Assembly: GCA_965249045.1 (NCBI GenBank)
Contig: OZ252213.1
Coordinates: 1,798,001-1,862,000 of the forward strand
Length of the DNA: 64,000 nucleotides
Source of the DNA: Nemesobacter sp965249045
Lineage (GTDB): Bacteria; Desulfobacterota_D; UBA1144; Nemesobacterales; Nemesobacteraceae
Direction: 5' to 3'
The position numbers and the translations under genes are program-made. How positions within the stretch are numbered: the first letter of the stretch is position 1; each line of letters opens with the position of its first letter. The notes beneath the pieces are model-generated. The model was not told where the DNA came from. It did no database searches and saw only the letters and a list, made by a program, of their open reading frames with translations. Shown piece by piece: positions 49,812 through 58,360 of the stretch.

Positions 49812-51077
49812 GTGAGCGGCGCAGAAGAAGTCAATGTTTTAGAACTCACCCTGCACGGCATGAAAGTCGGATACCTGACGGGCTACAAAGATGGCCGAAA
49901 CGTCCTTACGTTCACGCCTGAGTTTACAGGAAGCAGTTCGCGGCCGACCTTTACTCTGACAACGCATCCGGATTTTCCTAACGTAAAAAACCTGCTTGCA
50001 AAGCCTTGGTCAAAGAGACAGAGGCTGCATCCGGTGCTCTCCAATCTGTTGCCCGAGGGAGTATTGAGAGAGTTGCTGGCGCAAAGTCTAAAAATCCATA
50101 TTGACAACGAATTCGAGTTGCTAGCCCGTCTTGGAGAGGATTTGCCCGGGGCTCTGATCGTCACTGTCGCAGAACCCGATGACGTTCCTGGCTACGCATT
50201 GGCAACCAGAGCAAAAGCTATCAAAGCCGACATACGGAGTGGTGCAAAACATTTTTCTCTGGCCGGCGTACAAATGAAATTCTCGATGAGAGAACAGGAT
50301 GGACGCTATCGAATTGCTGAATCAGGAAATCTTGGGGACTGGATTATCAAGACCCCGTCCACCAGACACAAACTTGTTCCCTTAAACGAGTTCACCGCCA
50401 TGCGACTTGCACAGACAGCGGGCGTTGATATACCGAATATCCGGCTGGTTGAAATGAATGCCCTAGATAAACTTCCCGCCATCAACCTGCCTGAGGAAAA
50501 ATTCGCATTTGCCATAAGGCGATTTGACCGCGCAGGTGAGAAACGCATTCACACAGAGGACTTCGCCCAAGTTCTGGCGAAGTACCCGCAGCAAAAGTAT
50601 GATGGTCCAAACTATGAGCAGATAGGCAAGATCATTTATCAGTACACCGGCGACAGCCTCAAAAACGCCCAGCAATTCGCCCGACGATTGCTGGTTAATA
50701 TTTTATTGGCCAATGGTGACGCTCACTTAAAAAACTGGTCTCTGATCTATCCTGACACGCTCACACCGGAACTTTCCCCCGCCTACGATCTCGTGATCAC
50801 TCGCGTTTATATAGGTGACGAGAGGGAATACGCATTAAATTTAGACAGGAACAAAGACTGGTATAAAAGCACATTCAGTCATTTTAAAGCCTGGGCAAAT
50901 AAAGCCGGTATTCCATGGAAAGCTATTAAGCCGCAACTTGACGACACGCTGGATAAAGCGCGTGCTTTCTGGCCAAAATTTCTTGACGACCTGCCTGCGG
51001 ACCACGCTCACAAAAAACAGCTTAAAGAACACTGGCAACTGCTGTCCACGGATTTTCGGATTGAAACTGCTGGTTAA
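49812..51077 (+). CDS. hipA: HipA-family serine/threonine kinase toxin
   Basis: 421 residues from GTG 49812, which has GGAGG upstream in the hipB 3' end. Type II toxin kinases of this family phosphorylate glutamyl-tRNA synthetase or related targets and induce dormancy. N-terminal subdomain 1-100 (VLTFTPEFTGSS, RLHPVLSNLLPEGVLRELLAQ), the nucleotide loop HFSLAGVQMKFSM, the catalytic loop Asp in LLANGDAHLKNWSLI and the Asp of LSPAYDLV are present and intact, so it is probably active. Target and exact subclass cannot be read from the sequence. Confidence 0.9.
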   Translation: MSGAEEVNVLELTLHGMKVGYLTGYKDGRNVLTFTPEFTGSSSRPTFTLTTHPDFPNVKNLLAKPWSKRQRLHPVLSNLLPEGVLRELLAQSLKIHIDNEFELLARLGEDLPGALIVTVAEPDDVPGYALATRAKAIKADIRSGAKHFSLAGVQMKFSMREQDGRYRIAESGNLGDWIIKTPSTRHKLVPLNEFTAMRLAQTAGVDIPNIRLVEMNALDKLPAINLPEEKFAFAIRRFDRAGEKRIHTEDFAQVLAKYPQQKYDGPNYEQIGKIIYQYTGDSLKNAQQFARRLLVNILLANGDAHLKNWSLIYPDTLTPELSPAYDLVITRVYIGDEREYALNLDRNKDWYKSTFSHFKAWANKAGIPWKAIKPQLDDTLDKARAFWPKFLDDLPADHAHKKQLKEHWQLLSTDFRIETAG

Positions 51078-51139
51078 ACCAAAAACAGCCTCATCAGCAA
51101 AAAACTAACCCTAAAATCTATTTGAGCAGAGACTAAAAT

Positions 51140-51442
51140 TTACGTCTCGTAATCTGCAAGAGCCACATCCGTTCTTATCTGCCGGATGAACTGCGCGACT
51201 TTCACGTGCTCGGGGTGTTTCTGGTAGATTTCGAGATCTTCCATTGATTCAAACTCGGAATAAAGGGCGACATCGTACGTTACGGGAAGTTCATTAAAAT
51301 TCTTGCCAAGCTCCATGGTCTTTATCTCCGGAATGGCGCTTTTGAGTCCCTCAAGGTCCTGCTTGATCTTGGCTATACATTCATCCTTGCTCATCCCTTC
51401 GTGCGAATCCTTTAGTTTCCACATTACTATATGTTTTATCAT
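51140..51442 (-). CDS. Dabb-domain (stress-responsive A/B barrel) protein
   Basis: 100 residues: MIKHIVMWKLKDSHEG start, GLKSAIPEIKTMELGKNF, SYDVALYSEFESMEDLEIYQKHPEHVKVAQF. This is the typical Dabb pattern, a dimeric ferredoxin-like barrel of about 100 residues. Function of the bacterial proteins is generally unknown. It is a single gene convergent to hipA. Confidence 0.9.
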   Translation of the reverse strand: MIKHIVMWKLKDSHEGMSKDECIAKIKQDLEGLKSAIPEIKTMELGKNFNELPVTYDVALYSEFESMEDLEIYQKHPEHVKVAQFIRQIRTDVALADYET

Positions 51443-51596
51443 TTGAAGCTCCTTGGAAAAAGTGGTCCGTAAATTCCGTAAACAGCGTAAATTATTTTTA
51501 ACGAAATTGCGAAAAATTCCTCATTCTACACAAGCAGTTACCTCCCTTCAGACGTCAAAGTATATTATGGCGACAAAAAAGGTATGATTTATTTTT

Positions 51597-54332
51597 ATGT
51601 GGGAAAAAAGAGAGATATTCAACGAGCTTCCGTTCGTTTCGAATTTCGAGAAAGACAAAACCGATTTCCTGCTTAAAATCGGCGAACTGATAGAAGTACC
51701 TGAACGTTACGTTCTCACCAAGCAGTTCGAACCAAGCCATTCTTTCTACTTTCTTGTCGAAGGTCTGGTGAATTTTTCAATCAGCGTCGAAGACAGAACC
51801 GATGAATTCTCGGTGGGAAAAAGCAGTGAAAAATTCACTCCCGTAGGCTGGTCGGGCTTTCGCTCTCCCAAACGTTACTACACGACGATTGTATGCGAGA
51901 GGCCCTGCGTCCTGCTAAAGTGGAGTCATCAGAATCTGAAAAAATTCTTCGATCAGGAACCCCTCTTGGGACGTGAATTTCTTCTGTTCGTTCTCAGCAA
52001 AAGCACAAACCTCCTAAAGCATGTTCGAGCTGAGCTTGCTGAATACAACAACGTCAACTGGGACATGGAGGCGGGAAAAACGGGCGGTTTCTCCCAGGAA
52101 GGAAAATATATATCCGTGCCCAACCCGCTTCAGCTTCTAAGACAATCCCCTTTTTTCGAGGTTTTTCCCGACAGAACGTTGCGTCAACTGGCAAAAGCGA
52201 CACAGAAAAAATACTATCTGAACAATGAACCCATATTTAATCAGGAAGATGTCTCAAAAGGAATAGACATACTGGCTTACGGAAAGGCTGTACTATGCTT
52301 CTCGCCCGACGGTTCGCAGGGCGGAATCGAGGAATCCGTGGCGCTTCACCTGATTAACCTTCCCGGATACCTGGTCGGCTGGATGGGCGCCACCCCTGCC
52401 GGGCCAAACGACGTTACAGCTGTTGCGAGCAGAAATTCGGTTATCTATCACATAAACGCCCGCAATCTTCACAAAATCCTGAATCAGGACCCATCCCTGG
52501 CCCTAGCTCTAGCCAGAAGACTTCTGTGGCTAGTATCGATCCGGCTTCGAAACGCTCGCGCGGGACTCATATCGCAAAGATACGAACGCGAAATACTGGC
52601 CATAAGCAATCTTATCGAGCAAAACGCCATGCAGTTAAGCGTAAACTCTCCCATTCATAAACTTCCTCATCTGCTAAACAACCCACTGACACTTGATGAC
52701 GCTTTTCGGCTTCTGTTCAGACTGGAGAAAGAAGGCGATAGTCTTGAGAGGGAACTGTCTCGTCTCAGTCTTGATATACTCGGAAAGATCTACAAGGAAT
52801 ATAACTTTTTCGAGGGCCTAAAAAACGTCTATCAGTCCGTGACCGCCGCGCCCAAGTCGCTTTCTCCTAGCGAAATAAGAACCATGGCGGCCAAGCAGTT
52901 CATGGGCGTTTTCAAGAGCACTCCTTACGTAATCGAAGGCTGGGAGAATCTCCCTGACAAGCCGGGGCACATATTCATATACAATCATCTGCTAAATCAT
53001 CCCTACAACACTCTCCCCAACCATTTTCAGATTACGCTCGATTCTCACTTCATAAGCTCGATGGTTCTTTATGCCAAGTACGGCGAAGCCGGGATCCGGG
53101 TTGTACGCGTCCCCAGGGCGGAAGAATACGGACACGAATACTACTACCAAAGGCTTGGACACATTAATGTTTACACCGACGAATCCGACATCACAAGAGC
53201 AACTCCCGAACGGAGAAAAGCGTGGAGGAAAAAGTTCTACGAGACGGCCAAGGAGTACATCAAAAAAGGATTTAACATAGTACTAAGTCCGGAGGGAACC
53301 AGCATGACAACTGAGGAATCGCCCGGTCCGTTCAAGCTCGGCGCTTTTCTTCTGGCCGCGTCAATTGAGCCTGAACCTTATATAGTTCCCGTGGCGGTTG
53401 CAAACTTCGACAAGAGAATAAACCAGAACGTGTTTTCCCTGGTAATAAAAAAGCCCTTCAGAATATCCGATCATATAAAAAATCCCGAGGAGAACAAAGA
53501 CAAGCTCTTTGAGTTCGTTAAGGAATACGGAAACGAGTACAAAACATACGTAGAAGAGGCAGCTGGACTTGCAAGGCGGGCGGAATCCACCAAGATCAAC
53601 TTAAAAACCTTTGAGCAGGTCGAAAAAGAGTTCCTTGTAATCGATAAAAACCTGTTCGAACAGGACGTAAGGATTCTTGAAAGACGTCACGTGGGAAAAA
53701 GGAATGACGCAACGGTGTTTTACGGCAGCTCAAGTTTTCGCCTCTGGAGGGGCATGGCAAGGGATTTTCCCGAATATAGCGTCGCGAACCTGGGTTTCGG
53801 CGGGGCGAGAATCGCCTACTGCCTGCATTATTTCGAACGGCTGATAAAGCCGAATGACGTTAAATCCCTGGTTTTCTACGCGGGCGATAACGATATCGGG
53901 GACGGCTGCCTGCCAAAGCAGGTACTGAATTTTTTCGTGGATTTCTACCACCGCTTTAGAGAATCCTATCCCCACACCAAAATAACTTTCGTTTCCATAA
54001 AACCCAGTCCCGTAAGGTTCCATTTTCTTGACAGAATGGAGGCATCAAACGATCTCGTAAGACAGTTCCTGTCAAGAGAACCCAACGCTTTTTACCTCAA
54101 TGTCTACGACTACATGCTAAATGGGAATGGAGAGATAAGAGAGGATCTGTTCACCGAAGATGGTCTTCATATGAACAGGAAAGGATACGCTTTATGGAAA
54201 GAACTGTTTTTAGCAAACGCAAAAGAGATTTTTTATGATCCCAAGTCCGAAGAATCTGAAAAGCGGGTTGGAATTCCCCCTCCGGGAAAAACCGACCATA
54301 CGCGAATATCCACCGACCTCGGCTTCAAATAG
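51597..54332 (+). CDS. Fusion protein: two cNMP-binding domains, PlsC acyltransferase, SGNH hydrolase
   Basis: 911 residues. About 15-145 and 175-330 are two cyclic-nucleotide-binding-type folds (SFYFLVEGLVNFSISVED, ESLGILAYGKAVLCFSPDGS type turns, LPGYLVGWMGATPAG). A helical linker (335-425) precedes a PlsC-like glycerolipid acyltransferase: NHLLNHPYN (about 461) as the NHX4D-like motif, FVRVPRAEEYG and SPEGTSM (about 565) as the EGT block. The C-terminus is an SGNH/GDSL hydrolase: GSSSFRLW (about 709, Ser nucleophile block), NLGFGGARI, AGDNDIG (about 762, GxND) and DGLHMN (about 854, DxxH). No signal peptide or TM segment. It could be a nucleotide-gated lipid-remodelling enzyme. The fusion is unusual. 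Confidence 0.82.
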   Translation: MWEKREIFNELPFVSNFEKDKTDFLLKIGELIEVPERYVLTKQFEPSHSFYFLVEGLVNFSISVEDRTDEFSVGKSSEKFTPVGWSGFRSPKRYYTTIVCERPCVLLKWSHQNLKKFFDQEPLLGREFLLFVLSKSTNLLKHVRAELAEYNNVNWDMEAGKTGGFSQEGKYISVPNPLQLLRQSPFFEVFPDRTLRQLAKATQKKYYLNNEPIFNQEDVSKGIDILAYGKAVLCFSPDGSQGGIEESVALHLINLPGYLVGWMGATPAGPNDVTAVASRNSVIYHINARNLHKILNQDPSLALALARRLLWLVSIRLRNARAGLISQRYEREILAISNLIEQNAMQLSVNSPIHKLPHLLNNPLTLDDAFRLLFRLEKEGDSLERELSRLSLDILGKIYKEYNFFEGLKNVYQSVTAAPKSLSPSEIRTMAAKQFMGVFKSTPYVIEGWENLPDKPGHIFIYNHLLNHPYNTLPNHFQITLDSHFISSMVLYAKYGEAGIRVVRVPRAEEYGHEYYYQRLGHINVYTDESDITRATPERRKAWRKKFYETAKEYIKKGFNIVLSPEGTSMTTEESPGPFKLGAFLLAASIEPEPYIVPVAVANFDKRINQNVFSLVIKKPFRISDHIKNPEENKDKLFEFVKEYGNEYKTYVEEAAGLARRAESTKINLKTFEQVEKEFLVIDKNLFEQDVRILERRHVGKRNDATVFYGSSSFRLWRGMARDFPEYSVANLGFGGARIAYCLHYFERLIKPNDVKSLVFYAGDNDIGDGCLPKQVLNFFVDFYHRFRESYPHTKITFVSIKPSPVRFHFLDRMEASNDLVRQFLSREPNAFYLNVYDYMLNGNGEIREDLFTEDGLHMNRKGYALWKELFLANAKEIFYDPKSEESEKRVGIPPPGKTDHTRISTDLGFK

Positions 54333-54336
54333 CCTG

Positions 54337-54729
54337 TTACTGCCGCCCGCGCTTCCTCCCCGAAGCAGGAATCAGAAGCCACATCTTTCTTCTTAGGTGA
54401 CGTCCCCAGCTTGGAGAGAGCAAAACGTAATTGCCTCGAAGCAGTGGTGAGTCGTCAAGACGAAAAGAGAGTTTGGCGGGACCTTCATATCCCGAAACGT
54501 ACCTTCCGGAAACGGAAAAATCGGTTTTTGCCGAGCAAGACTGCCCGCAGAGAAAAGCCCACAGGTCATTTTCCTCAAGCTCAATCCCGACAGCCTTCTG
54601 CCTTTTATCCACCCACTCTGCGTTTGGAAAAACCCAGTGGCGATAACCGTCTTTGAGTTCAAGGGAAAGAACAAAACAGGTGGTTTCCGAAACGATTTTC
54701 CTAACAGAGTATCTGCGAGTTGAGTTCAT
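54337..54729 (-). CDS. Hypothetical protein, 130 aa, overlapping coaX
   Basis: Not recognised. It opens MNSTRRYSVRKIVSETTCFVLSLELKDGYRHWVFP and ends in a basic tail (SGRKRGRQ). The sequence reads like a folded domain (WVDKRQKAVGIELEENDLWAFLCGQ). Its start overlaps the end of coaX by 29 bases and it would be translated with it. It resembles no family I know. Confidence 0.55.
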   Translation of the reverse strand: MNSTRRYSVRKIVSETTCFVLSLELKDGYRHWVFPNAEWVDKRQKAVGIELEENDLWAFLCGQSCSAKTDFSVSGRYVSGYEGPAKLSFRLDDSPLLRGNYVLLSPSWGRHLRRKMWLLIPASGRKRGRQ

Positions 54730-55477
54730 AGAGCAATCTCAGGCCGTGGAGAGCAAGATCCTTGTCAACCCGCGTCGCACAGGCGCACTCCTCGCTCACC
54801 GCGTCAGCAAATCCCCCAGTGATTACGACCTCTGGAGAAGATCCCATCTCCTCTTTGAGTTTTGCGCAAAGCCCGTCGATCATTGAGGCGTGACCGTAGA
54901 ACAGTCCCGACTGTATGCACTCGACGGTGTCTTTGCCGATTGCCTGCTCGGGCTTTTCGGGTTCTACCTTTGGAAGCTTGGATGTTCCGTGGTAAAGCGC
55001 AACTGAGGAAAGCTCGATCCCAGAAACTATCGCTCCACCCAGATATTCTCCTTTTTCGGAAACGCAGTCAAAAGTAGTTGCTGTCCCGAGATCAACCACT
55101 ATCACACTTCCGCCGAACCTGTTATAAGCAGCAACGGCGTTTGCTATCCTGTCGGCCCCGAGTTCTTCAGGATTATAAATCCGAATCGGCATGCCTGTTC
55201 TTGTCTCGGGACCCACGATTATGGGCGGATGACCAAAATATTTCTCTACCAATTTCGCCACCCCCTCCTGCATTTCGGTAACCACGCAGGAGAGTATGGC
55301 GCCACTAAACGAAGAGGGAGATATATCATTCTCGTTCATCTTCCCGAAGAGGATAATTCCGTAATCGTCAGGGCTTTTGGTTCTGTCAGTATCGACCCTG
55401 AAACTGTGTACGAGATCCTCTCCGGAAAATATTCCGACCATTATGCTAGTGTTGCCGACGTCAATTGCGAGAAGCAT
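54701..55477 (-). CDS. coaX: Type III pantothenate kinase
   Basis: First step of coenzyme A synthesis, ATP-dependent phosphorylation of pantothenate, ASKHA fold. 258 residues. Seen: MLLAIDVGNTSIMVGIF (phosphate-binding D-x-G-N-T), NPEELGADRIANAVAAY, VIVVDLGTATTFDCVS and GGAIVSGIELS, GTVECIQSGLFYG. These are CoaX rather than CoaA motifs. A small unknown gene follows, overlapping by 29 bases. Confidence 0.96.
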   Translation of the reverse strand: MLLAIDVGNTSIMVGIFSGEDLVHSFRVDTDRTKSPDDYGIILFGKMNENDISPSSFSGAILSCVVTEMQEGVAKLVEKYFGHPPIIVGPETRTGMPIRIYNPEELGADRIANAVAAYNRFGGSVIVVDLGTATTFDCVSEKGEYLGGAIVSGIELSSVALYHGTSKLPKVEPEKPEQAIGKDTVECIQSGLFYGHASMIDGLCAKLKEEMGSSPEVVITGGFADAVSEECACATRVDKDLALHGLRLLYELNSQILC

Positions 55478-55909
55478 AGCGAATTAAACCCGGTTATTTT
55501 GATCTGGCCTGTTGACCGAAAGCCACAGGTACTCCGAAACGATGAGACATCTTTATTCTGACGGAGAAAAACCGGTTTCGAGGGGAGTATAACTTAAAAA
55601 CCGGATAAACCGAAGCGCTCCCCTCTAGGCTGACACCCCTTTTTACCTCAAATTCATGGGAAATAAAACGCGGTTAAAAACCCTACTCCACTTCAAAAGG
55701 GTTTTCCCCCGACCCGGCAAAACTTTATTAGGACGGATCGTTTCGTATCATCTTGAAATTATCTTCAAATCAGATTACTAATATTCTTGACAACAACGAA
55801 GAATTGTTATTGAATTGAAAAGTAAGTTGGGGGACTGGATTCTTTGATACTGGGAGAGGGGAAATCATGTCAAAATTCTCAGAATTATAATATAAGGAGG
55901 TTTTAAGAG
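55478..55909. other. 432-bp intergenic region between coaX and a lipoprotein gene
   Basis: No ORF is supported. A complementary pair GAGGGGAG (55580-55587) and CTCCCCTC (55618-55625) could form a stem about 30 bases wide. A TTGACA (55787-55792) is followed after 17 bases by TTGAAT, a poor -10. A strong SD (AAGGAGG, 55894-55900) leads into the ATG at 55910. Confidence 0.5.
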
Positions 55910-56599
55910 ATGGAGGAATTTTATAACAATCCCGCGTGGCGCCGTATCAGAGGGTTACGCAGTTTCGGAATTCTTGCATTGTCAGTGGCGTTCTGCCTTA
56001 CCGGATTGCTCGCGCTTTCATCCTGTGATCTTGAGTTTTGGGAGGACGATGATGGTGATGAAATGGTAGATATGAGAGAGATGAGAGGGTTTTACATCAG
56101 TGTTACATCGGATGGCACGACGGAGTGTAATTATGAAGATGCTGACGTGATTCTTAGGGGAGATGAGTCTAGCGGCAAACTTGAATTTGCAATGGAGACC
56201 TACAACGAAGATGCTTTCCCAGGTCAAAAATTCGTCCATCAAGGAACAAAGGTCATCAGGGATGGGCAAAAAGCTATTGTAAGCTCTTACGTAACTCAAA
56301 ATGATGATGGGACTTATAATACCCCTGGGTCATATTTTCTCAATTCAAGCGGTGACATATTCACTGGTTTTTGGACCGGTTATCTTACCCGGTTCGATGG
56401 CATAGTGATATGTCCGTATGTGCTGGCACCGAGAGCGGATATAGGGACAGAGGGCTGCAATGGAACAACGGATGCAGATATGGTTCCCATGGACATACAA
56501 AAATATCTTACACAGGATGACGGCAGCGGCGGGCTGATTCTTAGGGGTTGCTACGATGTTTTTGATGGCGACGACACGTTGTCTCCCATGCAACGATAA
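55910..56599 (+). CDS. Putative lipoprotein, 229 aa
   Basis: N-terminal signal-type segment about residues 17-39 (FGILALSVAFCLTGLLALSSC) with lipobox LSSC and Asp at the next position, which in enterics marks retention in the inner membrane. The mature part is acidic and Gly/Asp-rich (WEDDDGDEMVDMREMRGFYISVTSDG, FTGFWTGYLTRFDGIVICPYV) with few Cys. No domain recognised. The strong SD and strong terminator suggest a well-expressed monocistronic gene. Confidence 0.75.
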   Translation: MEEFYNNPAWRRIRGLRSFGILALSVAFCLTGLLALSSCDLEFWEDDDGDEMVDMREMRGFYISVTSDGTTECNYEDADVILRGDESSGKLEFAMETYNEDAFPGQKFVHQGTKVIRDGQKAIVSSYVTQNDDGTYNTPGSYFLNSSGDIFTGFWTGYLTRFDGIVICPYVLAPRADIGTEGCNGTTDADMVPMDIQKYLTQDDGSGGLILRGCYDVFDGDDTLSPMQR

Positions 56600-56637
56600 T
56601 AATTGGAATCTCACGAAACGGCGGAGCATAAAGGAGA

Positions 56638-56680
56638 AACGGGCATGAGGTTAGAAAAACAAGAACCTCATGCCCGTTTT
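56638..56680 (+). terminator. Strong intrinsic terminator after the 55910 lipoprotein gene
   Basis: A perfect 13-bp stem, CGGGCATGAGGTT (56640-56652) with AACCTCATGCCCG (56664-56676), an 11-base A-rich loop and TTTT (56677-56680). Flanking A/T bases extend the pairing. The AAA upstream and TTT downstream make it bidirectional. Confidence 0.93.
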
Positions 56681-56904
56681 CGTCTCCGCACCAATTTAAA
56701 CGCCCACCCAGCCACCTGATTGGATATACGGAAACGCTTCCGGCAAAACCCTTTACACTACAGAATCCCAGGATCCTCCAGATTTAATATTGCGGCCTTA
56801 TACCAAGACATATCAGAAAGCAAAGTATTTATGTTGAAGAGGTTTTTCGCTATGAGAAATTTCTAAGACATATGCATCGTCCAGTATCCGTGCGTGCCCG
56901 CTCT

Positions 56905-56933
56905 TTGACAAAATCTCAGGGGAAAACTATTAT
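56905..56933 (+). promoter_or_regulatory. Sigma-70-type promoter of the epimerase gene
   Basis: TTGACA (56905-56910), exactly 17 bases, TATTAT (56928-56933), 25 bases before the GTG at 56959. It lies inside the longest open frame (from 56872), which supports the later GTG as the real start. Confidence 0.7.
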
Positions 56934-56958
56934 TTCACCGCATCCGGAAGGAGAAAAA

Positions 56959-57885
56959 GTGAGAATAATCGTCACAGGCGGAGCAGGATTCATAGGCTCC
57001 TGGGTATGCGAAGCCTATATTTCCGAGGGGCACGAGGTTCTCGTGATCGACAACCTCTCGACGGGGTCTGAGGACAACATCCCGCCCGAAGCTGAATTCA
57101 TTGAGTGCGACGTAAGGGATTCAGCCGCACTCGAAAAAGCGTTTCGCCAATTCCGCCCCGAAGTCGTAAATCATCATGCGGCACAGATAAACGTAAGAGA
57201 TTCCGTTAAAAATCCTTCTCTTGACGCCGAAATAAACATAGGCGGTTCCCTTAACGTTCTGAGGTTCTGCGCAGAACACAAAACCGAAAAGTTTATTTTC
57301 TCATCCACCGGAGGAGCCCTTTACGGAGAACCAGAAAACCTTCCCGCCGACGAGTCGACTCCAGCCCTCCCCCTCTCCCCCTACGGCATCTCGAAACTCA
57401 CAACGGAAAATTACGTAAGGTACCATTCGAAAAACCACGGTTTCGGACACGTGATCCTAAGGTACGCAAATGTTTACGGAGAAAGGCAGAACCCCGAGGG
57501 AGAAGCCGGAGTGATAGGGATTTTCTGCGAGAACATAATCAGCGGAAAACCCTGCCTCATATTCGGAGACGGAGAACAGACAAGGGATTACGTGCACGTC
57601 TCTGACGTCTCCCGGGCAAACCTGCTCGCCGCCAATCTAAAAGAAGAGGGAACTTTCAACATAGGAACTTCGGTTGAAAATTCTGTAAATGAAATAGCTA
57701 GAATACTCGGTGAGGTAACGAAAACCGAATTCAGAATTGTCCATGAAAAACAGCGCCCCGGCGAGGTAAGAAGAATAAGTCTTGGTTGTTCCCTAGCGGC
57801 GGAGAAGCTCGGATGGAGTGCGCAGGTAGCCTTGCGTGAGGGACTTCTTAGGACATGGAACTGGTTCTCGCAAGGAAAAAGTTAA
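56959..57885 (+). CDS. NAD-dependent sugar-nucleotide epimerase (GalE-like)
   Basis: Short-chain dehydrogenase/epimerase of about 308 residues from GTG 56959 (SD AAGGAG). Rossmann motif VTGGAGFIGS, then VIDNLSTG, VNHHAAQINVRDSV, catalytic FSSTGGALYGEP and YGISK (Tyr-x3-Lys), LRYANVYGERQ and DGEQTRDYVHVSDV. This is the extended SDR group of UDP-glucose 4-epimerase and related enzymes acting on nucleotide sugars for envelope polysaccharide. Exact substrate not determinable. Two small genes follow closely on the same strand. Confidence 0.9.
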   Translation: MRIIVTGGAGFIGSWVCEAYISEGHEVLVIDNLSTGSEDNIPPEAEFIECDVRDSAALEKAFRQFRPEVVNHHAAQINVRDSVKNPSLDAEINIGGSLNVLRFCAEHKTEKFIFSSTGGALYGEPENLPADESTPALPLSPYGISKLTTENYVRYHSKNHGFGHVILRYANVYGERQNPEGEAGVIGIFCENIISGKPCLIFGDGEQTRDYVHVSDVSRANLLAANLKEEGTFNIGTSVENSVNEIARILGEVTKTEFRIVHEKQRPGEVRRISLGCSLAAEKLGWSAQVALREGLLRTWNWFSQGKS

Positions 57886-57971
57886 GAGCCGAGTTAAGAG
57901 CCGACGGAAGCTTTTTGTCTTTGAAAAAAACTCGCCCGTGGTTACAATCTTCCCTTCACGGAGGCTGGAAA

Positions 57972-58145
57972 ATGAAGGATAATGAAAAATTCTTTGATAT
58001 GCGAATTTACGAAAGATACATAAAGGAAGGGGACATCACCCTTAAGGATTACGAAAAACACGTAAAATCCCTGCCCGACGTAAGTGACAAGGCAACGTTC
58101 CTTATAATAGACGACGAAGAAGAAACAGGAGAGCAAGAAGAATAA
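57972..58145 (+). CDS. Hypothetical protein, 57 aa
   Basis: From ATG 57972 with SD GGAGG nine bases upstream. MKDNEKFFDMRIYERYIKEG and DITLKDYEKHVKSLPDVSDK, then an acidic tail (IIDDEEETGEQEE). Small, charged, helical; not recognised. Its stop TAA shares one base with the next ATG, so the two are coupled. It lies 86 bases downstream of the epimerase. Confidence 0.7.
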   Translation: MKDNEKFFDMRIYERYIKEGDITLKDYEKHVKSLPDVSDKATFLIIDDEEETGEQEE

Positions 58146-58357
58146 TGGAACGCTGGGAATACAAGGTAGTCTCGACCGACGTGCTTGTTAAAAGGTCCCA
58201 GGACCATGATATAGCCGTCTACAAGGAAGAAGCTGATTCGAGAAGAGAGGGTGCCAGGGGAAGTCTTGAAGATTCCCTCGTTTCGCTTGGCACAGAAGGC
58301 TGGGAACTTGCCACCATTACGGGTGAATTCGCCATATTTAAAAAAAGAGTCAGCTGA
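58145..58357 (+). CDS. DUF4177-like small protein, 70 aa
   Basis: MERWEYKVVSTDVLVKRSQD followed by LVSLGTEGWELATITGEFAIFKKR fits the small DUF4177-type domain (WEYKVV near the start, LNxLGxEGWELV near the end). Function unknown. Translation begins on the stop of the 57-residue gene, and it is convergent with guaA. Confidence 0.72.
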   Translation: MERWEYKVVSTDVLVKRSQDHDIAVYKEEADSRREGARGSLEDSLVSLGTEGWELATITGEFAIFKKRVS

Positions 58358-58360
58358 ACG

